From Pseudomonas fluorescens (lineage in GTDB: Bacteria > Pseudomonadota > Gammaproteobacteria > Pseudomonadales > Pseudomonadaceae), in contig NZ_CABVHU010000002.1 of assembly GCF_902497855.1 (NCBI RefSeq), positions 372,001-436,000 on the forward strand: DNA of 64,000 bases, read 5' to 3'. Below the pieces are notes generated by a model. The model was not told the origin of the DNA. It was given only the letters and a program-made list of their open reading frames with translations, and did not search any database. Each line of letters opens with the position of its first letter. Position 1 is the stretch's first letter. A program made the translations under genes and the position numbers. Shown piece after piece: positions 38,192-45,609 of the stretch.

Positions 38192-38287
38192 TCCTGTAGG
38201 AGCCGGCTTGCTGGCGATTGCGGTTCATCATTCAACAGTGATGTCGACTGATACGCCGCTTTCGCCGGCAAGCCGGCTCCTACAGGG
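38192..38287. repeat. REPIN, copy 1 of an identical 96-nt pair
   Basis: REPIN of the GGAGCCGGCTTGCTGGCGA / CGCCGGCAAGCCGGCTCCTACAGG type. The whole 96 nt including the spacer are identical to 39203-39298. It lies at the left edge of the Bro-N locus. Confidence 0.92.
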
Positions 38288-38448
38288 TCGGTGTCCGATT
38301 TTATTCTTGTGTTTAATCCCGTCTTCCGACTGACGAATGCTCCTACCGAACATTAAGTAATGTCTGTCTTGCCCGCCATCTGCGGCATCGATAACCTCTG
38401 GGACGTCACTGACAATCTCAGCGACCGGGCCTGCAAGCTCGTCGAGGT

Positions 38449-38478
38449 TTGGTAGATAACTACAGTCGCACCTATAAT
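38449..38478 (+). promoter_or_regulatory. Sigma-70 promoter of the Bro-N leader
   Basis: A -35 like TTGGTA (38449-38454) and a perfect -10 TATAAT (38473-38478) are spaced by 18 bp. Transcription would start near 38485, at the beginning of the structured leader. Confidence 0.6.
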
Positions 38479-38481
38479 CGC

Positions 38482-38592
38482 GTCGCTTTACTTGGCGACC
38501 ATCGATTTATGGTGGCTGTGTACGGGGTGACCTTCGGGTCTGCCGGGGTTATCTATCGACTCGGTCTTGCAGACTCGTACACAGCTGCCACC
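38482..38592 (+). ncRNA. Structured leader, resembling the P4-type immunity RNA
   Basis: The leader starts with a small hairpin (GTCGC-TTTACTTG-GCGAC, 38482-38499). A long stem follows: GGTGGCTGTGTACG (38511-38524) pairs with CGTACACAGCTGCCACC (38576-38592), leaving a 3-nt bulge. Inside the stem is GACC-TTCG-GGTC (38530-38541), a UUCG tetraloop hairpin. The GGTGGCTGT / ACAGCCACC-like frame recalls the phage P4 CI RNA region and its relatives in enterobacteria, from memory. An ORF from the ATG at 38509 (MVAVYGVTFGSAG) overlaps it but lacks a ribosome binding site. Confidence 0.5.
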
Positions 38593-38644
38593 CATCACCT
38601 GCAAGTGATGCTGGCATCTCCAACTTTTCGATGGATTATTCGCC

Positions 38645-39157
38645 ATGATCAAAGTTACCCCCAATCCCCCCGAAGACTCTGCGCAATCAGCTGCGTACGA
38701 AGCTCACTACCTTCCCAAAACATTCATCCGTCACCACATTCAGCTACGTGCGCTTTTATTGCACGCGGAACCCTGGTTCTGCGCCCGCGATATCGGCCGG
38801 TTGATGGGTGTGGATATAAACGGCAGACAAGCGCTCAAGCTCGATGCGGATCAGCGGCGGATGATGCGTCTGTCGGGAAACGATGACTTGCAAGAGACCT
38901 TGATGCTCAGTGAGTCAGGCGTGTACGCAATGTTGGTGTATCACTACTGCCCGGAAAACCGCCATTTGCGGCGTTGGCTGACCCACCATGTGGTGCCGAT
39001 GTTGCGGGAGGAGGGGCCCGTTTCGACGCAAGCGCCGCATATGCGGGCGATGGAGTGGGCCGGTGGGACGCTGAGGCTGCTGCATTGGCGCAAAGAGCCT
39101 TGGGTTCGCCTGCGCGATATGCCGGGTTTGTTGTCAGTAGGTTACAGCGGCGTTTGA
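38645..39157 (+). CDS. Bro-N domain (phage antirepressor-like) protein
   Basis: A 170-aa protein with a Bro-N DNA-binding domain at about residues 30-122: EPWFCARDIGRLMGV (42-56), LMLSESGVYAMLVY and NRHLRRWLTHHVVPMLREEG. Such domains occur in phage antirepressors and baculovirus BRO proteins. The C-terminal part (143-165, LRLLHWRKEPWVRLRDMPGLLSV) repeats the first Bro-N strand-helix unit and then stops, so a second domain may be cut off. The ATG at 38645 has only a weak Shine-Dalgarno. No other phage gene lies nearby. Function unknown. Confidence 0.8.
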   Translation: MIKVTPNPPEDSAQSAAYEAHYLPKTFIRHHIQLRALLLHAEPWFCARDIGRLMGVDINGRQALKLDADQRRMMRLSGNDDLQETLMLSESGVYAMLVYHYCPENRHLRRWLTHHVVPMLREEGPVSTQAPHMRAMEWAGGTLRLLHWRKEPWVRLRDMPGLLSVGYSGV

Positions 39158-39163
39158 TAGATC

Positions 39164-39298
39164 GCTTCGCCAGCAAGCCGGCTCCTACAGGGATTGTGGG
39201 GTTCCTGTAGGAGCCGGCTTGCTGGCGATTGCGGTTCATCATTCAACAGTGATGTCGACTGATACGCCGCTTTCGCCGGCAAGCCGGCTCCTACAGGG
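39164..39298. repeat. Half REP followed by REPIN copy 2 of the identical pair
   Basis: A single right-hand REP (39164-39192) begins 6 bp after the stop of the Bro-N gene. A complete REPIN follows at 39203-39298; its 96 nt are identical to 38192-38287. Confidence 0.92.
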
Positions 39299-39309
39299 GC
39301 CGTGTCGTA

Positions 39310-39765
39310 TCAAATTTTTCCATTCCCTTCCAGTTGCCCCAACGGCACCCGCTTCTCTATCGCGCTCGACAACACGATCGACGTCTTGCTGAACCCGAAC
39401 TTGGCAATCTTGTTGATCAGATCCTCCAGCTCCGGCATCGAGCCCACGGCCGCCTGCATGATCACGCACGGATCGCCCGTCACCCGGTGGCACTCCGTCA
39501 GTTGCGGGATTTTGATCAGGTCGTCGTAGGCCTTCTGGTTGCCGTGCTGGTTCAGACGCAGTTCGATCACGCACTGGATCGGCAATCCCAGCTTGGCCAT
39601 GTCGACTTTCGCCTGATAACCGGTGATCACCCCGCAGGCTTCGAGTTTGGCCACGCGTTCGGCCACGGCCGGGGCCGACAGGTTGACCTTGCGCGCCAGG
39701 TCGGCGTAGGACGCTCGACCGTTTTCCAACAGGGCGCCGAGGAGCATGCGGTCGTATTTATCCAT
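39310..39765 (-). CDS. Lrp/AsnC family transcriptional regulator
   Basis: Regulator of 151 aa: helix-turn-helix at about residues 17-42 (RASYADLARKVNLSAPAVAERVAKLE), then the RAM domain (TECHRVTGDPCVIMQAAVGSM). It is divergent from an EamA-type exporter. An 11-bp inverted repeat in the shared gap (39805-39854) is the likely operator, so the regulator probably controls the exporter, as Lrp-type regulators often do for amino-acid efflux. Confidence 0.9.
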   Translation of the reverse strand: MDKYDRMLLGALLENGRASYADLARKVNLSAPAVAERVAKLEACGVITGYQAKVDMAKLGLPIQCVIELRLNQHGNQKAYDDLIKIPQLTECHRVTGDPCVIMQAAVGSMPELEDLINKIAKFGFSKTSIVLSSAIEKRVPLGQLEGNGKI

Positions 39766-39804
39766 CGTCTTGTACCTGAAAATTGCCCGACTTTCGAAAG
39801 CACG

Positions 39805-39854
39805 GTTTATAGCGCTGATCTCCGTGTTTTGAAAAGTGTACCGGCGCTATAAAC
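39805..39854. promoter_or_regulatory. Inverted repeat between the Lrp-type gene and the exporter
   Basis: GTTTATAGCGC (39805-39815) and GCGCTATAAAC (39844-39854) form a perfect 11-bp inverted repeat with 28 bp between, centred in the divergent promoter region. Confidence 0.6.
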
Positions 39855-39928
39855 AGGTTTTGTAACTTATTTTCTGCTGTTGGCCTTTCTAGAATAGCTG
39901 TTCACCTGTCTTGCCTGCGAGCCGCCCA

Positions 39929-40855
39929 ATGCCTGGCCTACGTCGTTTTCCCTTACCGCTGATCGCCGCCTTTTTTGCGTTGTACGTGATTTGGGGCTCG
40001 ACGTACCTGGTGATTCGCATCGGCGTGGAGTACTGGCCGCCGTTGCTGCTTGCCGGTATTCGCTTTGTGATCGCCGGTTCGCTGATGTACGCCTTCCTGC
40101 GTTGGCGCGGGGCGCCGGCACCGACCTGGGCGCAGTGGAAAGCGGCGGGGATCATCGGGATTTTGCTGCTGACCTGCGGCAACGGCGGGGTCAGTGTGGC
40201 GGAACACACGGGTGTGGCCTCCGGGGTGGCCGCGCTGGCGGTGGCGACGGTGCCATTGTTTACCTTGCTCTGCGGCTATTTCTGGGGCGCCCGTAATACT
40301 CGTCTCGAATGGGCCGGGATTGCGCTCGGCCTCATCGGTATTGCCATGCTCAACCTCGGCTCGAACCTGCAATCCAGCCCGCTGGGCGCCACCTTGCTGA
40401 TCTTCGCGGCCGCGTCCTGGGCCTTCGGTTCGGTGTGGAGCAAACACTTGCCATTACCCCAGGGCGCAATGGCCAGTGCCGTGGAAATGCTGGTCGGCGG
40501 CGTGGCGCTGCTGATCGGCAGCGCACTGAGCGGTGAGCATCTGGAAGCCATGCCGCCGATCGAAGGTTGGGCGGCCCTGGCCTATCTGACCTTCTTCGGT
40601 TCGATCATCGCCTTCAACGCCTACATGTACCTGTTGAAAAACGTACGTCCGGCGGCGGCCACCAGTTATGCCTACGTCAACCCGGCGGTGGCGGTGTTGC
40701 TGGGGATCGTGTTCGTCGGCGAAACCATCGGTATCGAAGAAGCGTTGGCCATGTTGGTGATCATCAGTGCCGTGGTGTTGATCGGTTTGCCGCAGTGGCG
40801 CCGGGCTCCGGTAAAGCCCGCTGCCGTGGTGCAGACAGAATCGAGCGTGAATTAG
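39929..40855 (+). CDS. EamA/DMT family exporter (YedA-like)
   Basis: Inner-membrane transporter of 308 aa with ten predicted helices in two EamA repeats. YVIWGSTYLVIRIGVEYWPPLLLAGIRF and GNGGVSVAEHTGVASGVAAL match YedA-type proteins. The ATG at 39929 is chosen rather than the TTG at 39911. Likely an efflux pump for amino acids or metabolites, under the divergent Lrp-type regulator. Confidence 0.88.
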   Translation: MPGLRRFPLPLIAAFFALYVIWGSTYLVIRIGVEYWPPLLLAGIRFVIAGSLMYAFLRWRGAPAPTWAQWKAAGIIGILLLTCGNGGVSVAEHTGVASGVAALAVATVPLFTLLCGYFWGARNTRLEWAGIALGLIGIAMLNLGSNLQSSPLGATLLIFAAASWAFGSVWSKHLPLPQGAMASAVEMLVGGVALLIGSALSGEHLEAMPPIEGWAALAYLTFFGSIIAFNAYMYLLKNVRPAAATSYAYVNPAVAVLLGIVFVGETIGIEEALAMLVIISAVVLIGLPQWRRAPVKPAAVVQTESSVN

Positions 40856-40919
40856 GGTAAACTGCGCGCCATTGCACACTTGTTTGCACACCCGCGCTGA
40901 TTTTTCCTACGGTAATCCC

Positions 40920-42254
40920 ATGACTTTCGCCTCCCTTGGCCTGATCGAACCCTTGCTGCGCTCTCTCGAGACGCTCGGCTACCAGACTCCGACGCCGGTT
41001 CAGGCGCAAGCCATTCCGGCGGTGCTGGCCGGTCGCGACCTGATGGCCGCCGCCCAGACCGGCACTGGCAAGACCGCCGGTTTCGCGTTGCCGCTCCTGC
41101 AATTGCTGGCCATGGAAGGGCCGAAAGTCACCGCCAATTCGGTGCGTGCCCTGATCCTGGTGCCCACTCGCGAACTGGCCGAACAGGTTCACGAGGCTGT
41201 GCGTCAATACGCCGAGAACCTGCCGCTGAGCACCTATGCGGTGTACGGCGGCGTCAGCATCAACCCGCAAATGATGAAGCTGCGCAAAGGCGTCGACCTG
41301 TTGGTGGCGACTCCGGGGCGCTTGCTTGACCTGTTCCGGCAGAACGCGCTGAAGTTCAACCAGCTGCAAACCCTGGTGCTGGACGAAGCCGATCGCATGC
41401 TCGACCTGGGCTTTTCCGAGGAGCTGGGGAATATTTACCGGGTGCTGCCGAAGAAACGTCAGACGCTGTTGTTCTCCGCGACTTTCTCCGACGCCATCCG
41501 CCTGCTGGCCGGGCAAATGCTCAACGACCCGCTGAGCATCGAAGTCAGCCCGCGCAACGTGGCTGCCAACACTGTTAAACAGTGGGTGGTCACGGTGGAC
41601 AAGAAGCGCAAGCCGGAGCTGTTCGTGCACTTGATGCGCAAGAACAAGTGGAAGCAGGTGCTGGTATTCGCCAAGACCCGTAACGGCGTGGACGCCTTGG
41701 TGGAAAAACTCCAGGGCCTGGGCATCAATGCCGATGGCATCCATGGCGACAAACCTCAAGCAACCCGCCAGCGCGCACTGGACCGTTTCAAACTCAGCGA
41801 AGTGCAGATTCTTGTAGCGACCGACGTCGCGGCCCGTGGCCTGGATATCGAAGACTTGCCGTTGGTGGTCAATTTCGACCTACCGATCGTGGCCGAAGAC
41901 TATATCCACCGGATCGGCCGCACTGGCCGCGCGGGTGCCACCGGGGAGGCGATTTCCCTGGTGTGTGCCGATGAAGTGAACCTGCTGTCGGCCATCGAGA
42001 CCTTGACCCGTCAGACGCTGACTCGCCAGATGGAACAGGATTTCGAACCCGAGCACCGGGTGCCGGATACCGATGCCAGCGGTCAGGTGGTCAAGAAGCC
42101 GAAAAAACCGAAAAAGCCGAAGACCTCGGGTGGCGGCAAGCGCAACTTGGGTAAATGGGTCGAGAGCGGTGACGCGTCGGCGCCGGAACCTTCGATCAAA
42201 CCTGTGCGAAAAGTGCCGGTGTTCAATACTGGGCCGCGCAAGCGTAAGCCTTGA
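40920..42254 (+). CDS. rhlE: DEAD-box RNA helicase, RhlE type
   Basis: ATP-dependent RNA helicase of 444 aa. Motifs in order: Q motif (YQTPTPVQAQAIP), AAQTGTGKT, PTRELAEQ, TPGRLLD, VLDEADRMLDLGF, SATF, ATDVAARGLDIEDLPLVVNFDLP and HRIGRTGRAG. The C-terminal tail is very basic and repetitive (KKPKKPKKPKTSGGGKRNLGKW), a feature of RhlE that binds RNA. The ATG at 40920 starts MTFASLGLIEPLLRSLE. RhlE helps ribosome assembly and RNA turnover; pseudomonads have several paralogues, so the exact orthologue is uncertain. Confidence 0.92.
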   Translation: MTFASLGLIEPLLRSLETLGYQTPTPVQAQAIPAVLAGRDLMAAAQTGTGKTAGFALPLLQLLAMEGPKVTANSVRALILVPTRELAEQVHEAVRQYAENLPLSTYAVYGGVSINPQMMKLRKGVDLLVATPGRLLDLFRQNALKFNQLQTLVLDEADRMLDLGFSEELGNIYRVLPKKRQTLLFSATFSDAIRLLAGQMLNDPLSIEVSPRNVAANTVKQWVVTVDKKRKPELFVHLMRKNKWKQVLVFAKTRNGVDALVEKLQGLGINADGIHGDKPQATRQRALDRFKLSEVQILVATDVAARGLDIEDLPLVVNFDLPIVAEDYIHRIGRTGRAGATGEAISLVCADEVNLLSAIETLTRQTLTRQMEQDFEPEHRVPDTDASGQVVKKPKKPKKPKTSGGGKRNLGKWVESGDASAPEPSIKPVRKVPVFNTGPRKRKP

Positions 42255-42263
42255 TCGCGTAAA

Positions 42264-42373
42264 GATCGTTCCCACGCTCTGCGTGGGAATGCCTTTTCGG
42301 ACGCTCTGCGTTCGGCTTTGGAGGGACGCGGAGCGTCCCAGGCTGCATTCCCACGCAGAGCGTGGGAACGATC
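42264..42373. repeat. Long nested palindrome, second repeat family
   Basis: A perfect 29-bp inverted repeat (42264-42292 and 42345-42373, core CGTTCCCACGCTCTGCGTGGGAATGC) encloses a second palindrome (GGACGCTCTGCGT / ACGCGGAGCGTCC near 42299-42339). It is unrelated in sequence to the REPs. A truncated REP (CCGGCTTGCCGGCGAAGG, about 42376-42393) adjoins it. It lies between convergent rhlE and the flavoprotein gene. Confidence 0.85.
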
Positions 42374-42407
42374 AACCGGCTTGCCGGCGAAGGACGCGCC
42401 TCGGTCT

Positions 42408-43649
42408 TCAGCTCTTATGTTTCAACCACTCCACCATCCCCAACCCAGCCGCCCGCCCACTGGCGAAACACGCGGTCAGCAGATAGCCGCCCGTCGGCGC
42501 TTCCCAATCCAGCATTTCCCCGGCGCAGAACACGCCAGGCAGCTGCTTGAGCATCAGACGTTCATCCATCGATTCGAACATTACCCCACCGGCGCTGCTG
42601 ATGGCCTCGTCCAATGGACGGGTTTTCACCAAGGTCAGTGGCAATGCCTTGATCGCTCTGGCCAGCATTGCCGGATCAGCGAAGCACTCGGCTGCCGTCA
42701 CCTCTCGCAACAACGCCGCTTTCACCCCATCGAGCCCGAGTTGACTGTGCAGGTGTTTGGCCATTGAGCGCGAACCCCGTGGTTTGCTCAGCGCCGCTTC
42801 AATCTTATCCACAGGCTTGCCCGGCAGCAGGTCGAGATGAACAGTCGCCGAACCATGCAGGTTGATCGCTTCGCGGATCGGCGCTGACAGGGCATAGATC
42901 AGGCTGCCTTCAATACCCGTCGCGGTAATCACGCATTCCCCGAGCCTCGGGACGTCGTCATTAAGCCCGATAGCGATATTTTTCAGCGGCGCGCCGGCGA
43001 ATTTTCCGACCATCAACTCGCTCCAGGCCTGCACTTCAAAGCCGCAATTGCTCGGTTGCAACCGCGCCAGTTCCACGCCGTGCTGTTCCAGTGGCAACAT
43101 CCAGGCACCGTCCGAACCGAGGCGCGACCAGCTGCCGCCGCCCAGGGCCAGCAACGTGGCGTCTGGTTGAAGGTTTTTTTCACCGTCGGGGCAGGACACT
43201 TTCAGACTGCCATCGCTGTTCCAGCCGAGCCAGCGATGGCGGGTGTGGATAACTACTCCAGCGTCTCGCAGACGTTTGAGCCAGGCGCGTAACAGCGGCG
43301 CGGCTTTCATGTCTGTGGGAAAAACCCGGCCCGAGCTGCCGACAAAGGTTTCAATGCCCAGCTCATGAATCCATTGGCACAGCGCGTCGGCGCCAAATGA
43401 GCGCAATAGCGGTGCAATCTGCGGCGCCCGTTCGGCATAGCGTGAAAGAAATGCCGGGTAGGCTTCGGAGTGGGTAATGTTCATGCCGCCGACACCGGCC
43501 AGTAGGAATTTTCGCCCGACCGAAGGCATGCCGTCGTACAGGTCGACCTTGATCCCCGCCTGGCTCAACACTTCAGCCGCCATCAGGCCGGTGGGGCCGC
43601 CGCCGATGATGGCGACGTGAGGGGGGAGGGGAGTCGAGGGCTGAGTCAT
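42408..43649 (-). CDS. BaiN/RdsA-type flavoprotein (TIGR03862-like)
   Basis: FAD/NAD(P)-binding oxidoreductase of 413 aa. It starts MTQPSTPLPPHVAIIGGGPTGLMAAEVL with the GGGPTG dinucleotide-binding turn, then GRKFLLAGVGGMNITHSE. Near the C-terminus SSAGGVMFESMDE and GVFCAGEMLDWEAPTGGYLLTACFASGRAAG are the family signatures. The reaction is unknown. I chose the ATG at 43649; the open frame beyond it runs through the REPIN at 43702. Confidence 0.88.
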   Translation of the reverse strand: MTQPSTPLPPHVAIIGGGPTGLMAAEVLSQAGIKVDLYDGMPSVGRKFLLAGVGGMNITHSEAYPAFLSRYAERAPQIAPLLRSFGADALCQWIHELGIETFVGSSGRVFPTDMKAAPLLRAWLKRLRDAGVVIHTRHRWLGWNSDGSLKVSCPDGEKNLQPDATLLALGGGSWSRLGSDGAWMLPLEQHGVELARLQPSNCGFEVQAWSELMVGKFAGAPLKNIAIGLNDDVPRLGECVITATGIEGSLIYALSAPIREAINLHGSATVHLDLLPGKPVDKIEAALSKPRGSRSMAKHLHSQLGLDGVKAALLREVTAAECFADPAMLARAIKALPLTLVKTRPLDEAISSAGGVMFESMDERLMLKQLPGVFCAGEMLDWEAPTGGYLLTACFASGRAAGLGMVEWLKHKS

Positions 43650-43701
43650 GGAATGCACTGCGGTTCGGCGGAATGAAGCCGGGCATTCTACCAGCACAGA
43701 T

Positions 43702-43797
43702 CCCTGTGGGAGCGAGCCTGCTCGCGAAAGCGGTGGATCAGTCGACATCGGCTTTGGATCTGAAGGCCTCTTCGCGAGCAGGCTCGCTCCCACAGGG
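43702..43797. repeat. REPIN
   Basis: Inverted pair of the CCCTGTGGGAGCGAGCCTGCTCGCGAAAG type around a spacer of about 40 bp. It lies upstream of the flavoprotein gene. Confidence 0.9.
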
Positions 43798-43884
43798 TCG
43801 GTGTGTCGATTCAAACCCTGATCAAAATACAACCACTGCTCTGAAGCCTATACCCCACCTGGCCTGCAGCCCCTTTCACTCAGG

Positions 43885-43928
43885 TTATCCACAGGCGGCT
43901 CCACAGCCATTGTGGGTAAAGACCCACA
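43885..43928. other. DnaA-box-like words and a hairpin after the HDAC gene
   Basis: A perfect DnaA box TTATCCACA (43885-43893) faces a one-mismatch box TGTGGGTAA (43911-43919). The second is part of a hairpin TGTGGGT-AAAG-ACCCACA (43911-43928), just beyond the 3' end of the deacetylase gene. No T-run follows, so termination is doubtful. Confidence 0.35.
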
Positions 43929-43930
43929 CC

Positions 43931-44851
43931 TCAATGACAACCTGATGACTGCCAGACCCTTTGGGCGCTGTGATGCAGGATCCCATGACGCCGTGCCAAA
44001 GCCTTGCGGTCCTTGCTGTAGCCGCCACCAATCACCCCGACCACTGGAATATCCCGCCCAAGGCAATGCCGCATCACGCTTTCATCGCGAGCGGCGACGC
44101 CTTCGTCCGTCAGTTTCAGGTAGCCGAGTGCGTCATCCTTGTGCACATCGACGCCGGCGTCATACAGCACCAGATCAGGCCGGTAGAGCGGCAGCAAATA
44201 GTTGAGCGCATCGTCCACGACCTTCAGGTAATCCACATCGCCCATACCCATCGGCAGGGGAATGTCCCAGTCGCTTTCGGCCTTGCGTGCAGGAAAGTTC
44301 TTTTCGCAGTGCAGGGAAACAGTGATGGCCTCTGGGGTGTTGTGCAGGATTCGTGCAGTCCCGTCGCCCTGATGCACATCACAGTCGAAGATCAGCACCC
44401 GATTCACGCGGCCACTTTCCAGCAGGAAATGGCTGATCACCGCCAGGTCATTGAAGATGCAGAAGCCGGCGGGATGGTCGTAGTGCGCATGGTGGGTGCC
44501 GCCCGCCAGATGACAGGCCAAGCCATGTTCCAGCGCCTGCTCGGCCGCCAGCAGGGAGCCGCCAACCGCCCGCACCGTGCGCCGGGCCAGGGCTTCGCTC
44601 CAGGGCAGGCCGAGACGCCGCTGGTCTTCGCGGGACAACTCGCCGCCCATGTAGCGTTCGATATACGCAGGGTCATGAGCGAGGGCGAGAATCTCTGGCG
44701 GGCAAAGCTGCGGGCGCAGCAGGTCGGTGTCCCGGGTCAGTCCGCTGTCCACCAGGTGATCGCGCAGCAGGCGAAACTTGTCCATGGGGAAGCGGTGATC
44801 CGCCGGGAACTCGGGGCTGTAGTCTTCGTGGTAGATCAACGGCAGGGGCAT
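43931..44851 (-). CDS. Histone-deacetylase-like family protein
   Basis: Arginase/deacetylase-fold zinc hydrolase of 306 aa. The active-site strings GGTHHAHYDHPAGFCIFNDLAV and IFDCDVHQGDGT carry the His-His-Asp and zinc ligands, and DAGVDVHKDDALGYLKLTDEG completes the site. Bacterial relatives act on acetylpolyamines, acetoin-related substrates or small amides. The substrate here is unknown. The start is the ATG at 44851; the upstream open frame is unlikely. Confidence 0.9.
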   Translation of the reverse strand: MPLPLIYHEDYSPEFPADHRFPMDKFRLLRDHLVDSGLTRDTDLLRPQLCPPEILALAHDPAYIERYMGGELSREDQRRLGLPWSEALARRTVRAVGGSLLAAEQALEHGLACHLAGGTHHAHYDHPAGFCIFNDLAVISHFLLESGRVNRVLIFDCDVHQGDGTARILHNTPEAITVSLHCEKNFPARKAESDWDIPLPMGMGDVDYLKVVDDALNYLLPLYRPDLVLYDAGVDVHKDDALGYLKLTDEGVAARDESVMRHCLGRDIPVVGVIGGGYSKDRKALARRHGILHHSAQRVWQSSGCH

Positions 44852-44936
44852 GACTGAGTTATCTGGGAAGGCATGTAGGAATGAATGAAGGATCCTACCA
44901 GCGATGTAGACTTGCGGCATGGGAAAGGGAGATGCG

Positions 44937-45506
44937 ATGGAGTCGATACTGCAACTCGAGAGCGCGCGACTGTTGTTGCGGCAATGGCGTGACGAAGATT
45001 TGCCAGCGTTTGCGGCGTTGTGCGCCGATCCGCAGGTGATGCGCTATTTTCCGGCGCCCTTGAGTCGACTGCAAAGTGCTGCGCTGATCGGACGGATTCG
45101 GGGGCACTTTGCCGAGCATGGTTTCGGTCTCTGGGCGCTGGAGCGCAAGGACACAGGCGCCTTTATCGGGTTTACCGGCTTGGGGGTGGTCGGCTTCGAC
45201 GCGCCATTTACCCCGTCCACCGAAATCGGCTGGCGCCTGGCCCGGGAGCATTGGGGCCTGGGCTACGCCAGTGAAGCGGCGTGGACCGCTCTGCGCTGCG
45301 GCTTTGACCGATTGGCGCTGGATGAAGTCGTGTCCTTCACCACTGATACCAATATGCCTTCGCAAAAGGTCATGCAGGCTATCGGCATGCACCATGATTC
45401 AGCCGATGATTTCGAGCATCCGAAACTCGCATGCGATCATCCCCTGCGTCACCATGTTCTTTATCGCATCAGCCGTGAGCAATGGCTGCAAACCTTGCAT
45501 GGATAA
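44937..45506 (+). CDS. GNAT family N-acetyltransferase (RimJ/RimL type)
   Basis: A 189-aa acetyltransferase with the RimJ/RimL-like order LLRQWRDEDLPAFAALCADPQVMRYFP, TEIGWRLAREHWGLGYASEA (acetyl-CoA loop) and VSFTTDTNMPSQKVMQAIGM. The ATG at 44937 has GGGAG 5 nt upstream, so I prefer it to the ATG at 44919. Acceptor unknown (ribosomal protein N-terminus or small amine). Confidence 0.88.
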   Translation: MESILQLESARLLLRQWRDEDLPAFAALCADPQVMRYFPAPLSRLQSAALIGRIRGHFAEHGFGLWALERKDTGAFIGFTGLGVVGFDAPFTPSTEIGWRLAREHWGLGYASEAAWTALRCGFDRLALDEVVSFTTDTNMPSQKVMQAIGMHHDSADDFEHPKLACDHPLRHHVLYRISREQWLQTLHG

Positions 45507-45609
45507 GCTGGCACGGACGTTTACAATGGCCTGATAGGCCCTGGCCGGAAATTGAATCGACCGCCGCAGCCAAGACTGCGCGGCATTGCGTTATGTGAGG
45601 AGCGTCTGA

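Noticed and set aside
38449..38886. A 145-codon ORF overlapping the Bro-N leader and gene
   Set aside because: Its start coincides with the -35 region, it has no ribosome binding site, and its second half is just another frame of the Bro-N gene. A shorter leader ORF from 38509 remains possible but unsupported.
38192..39298. Closely spaced repeats suggesting a CRISPR array
   Set aside because: The repeats are inverted REP pairs with palindromic arms, and only two lie 1 kb apart. No regular repeat-spacer series or cas gene is present.
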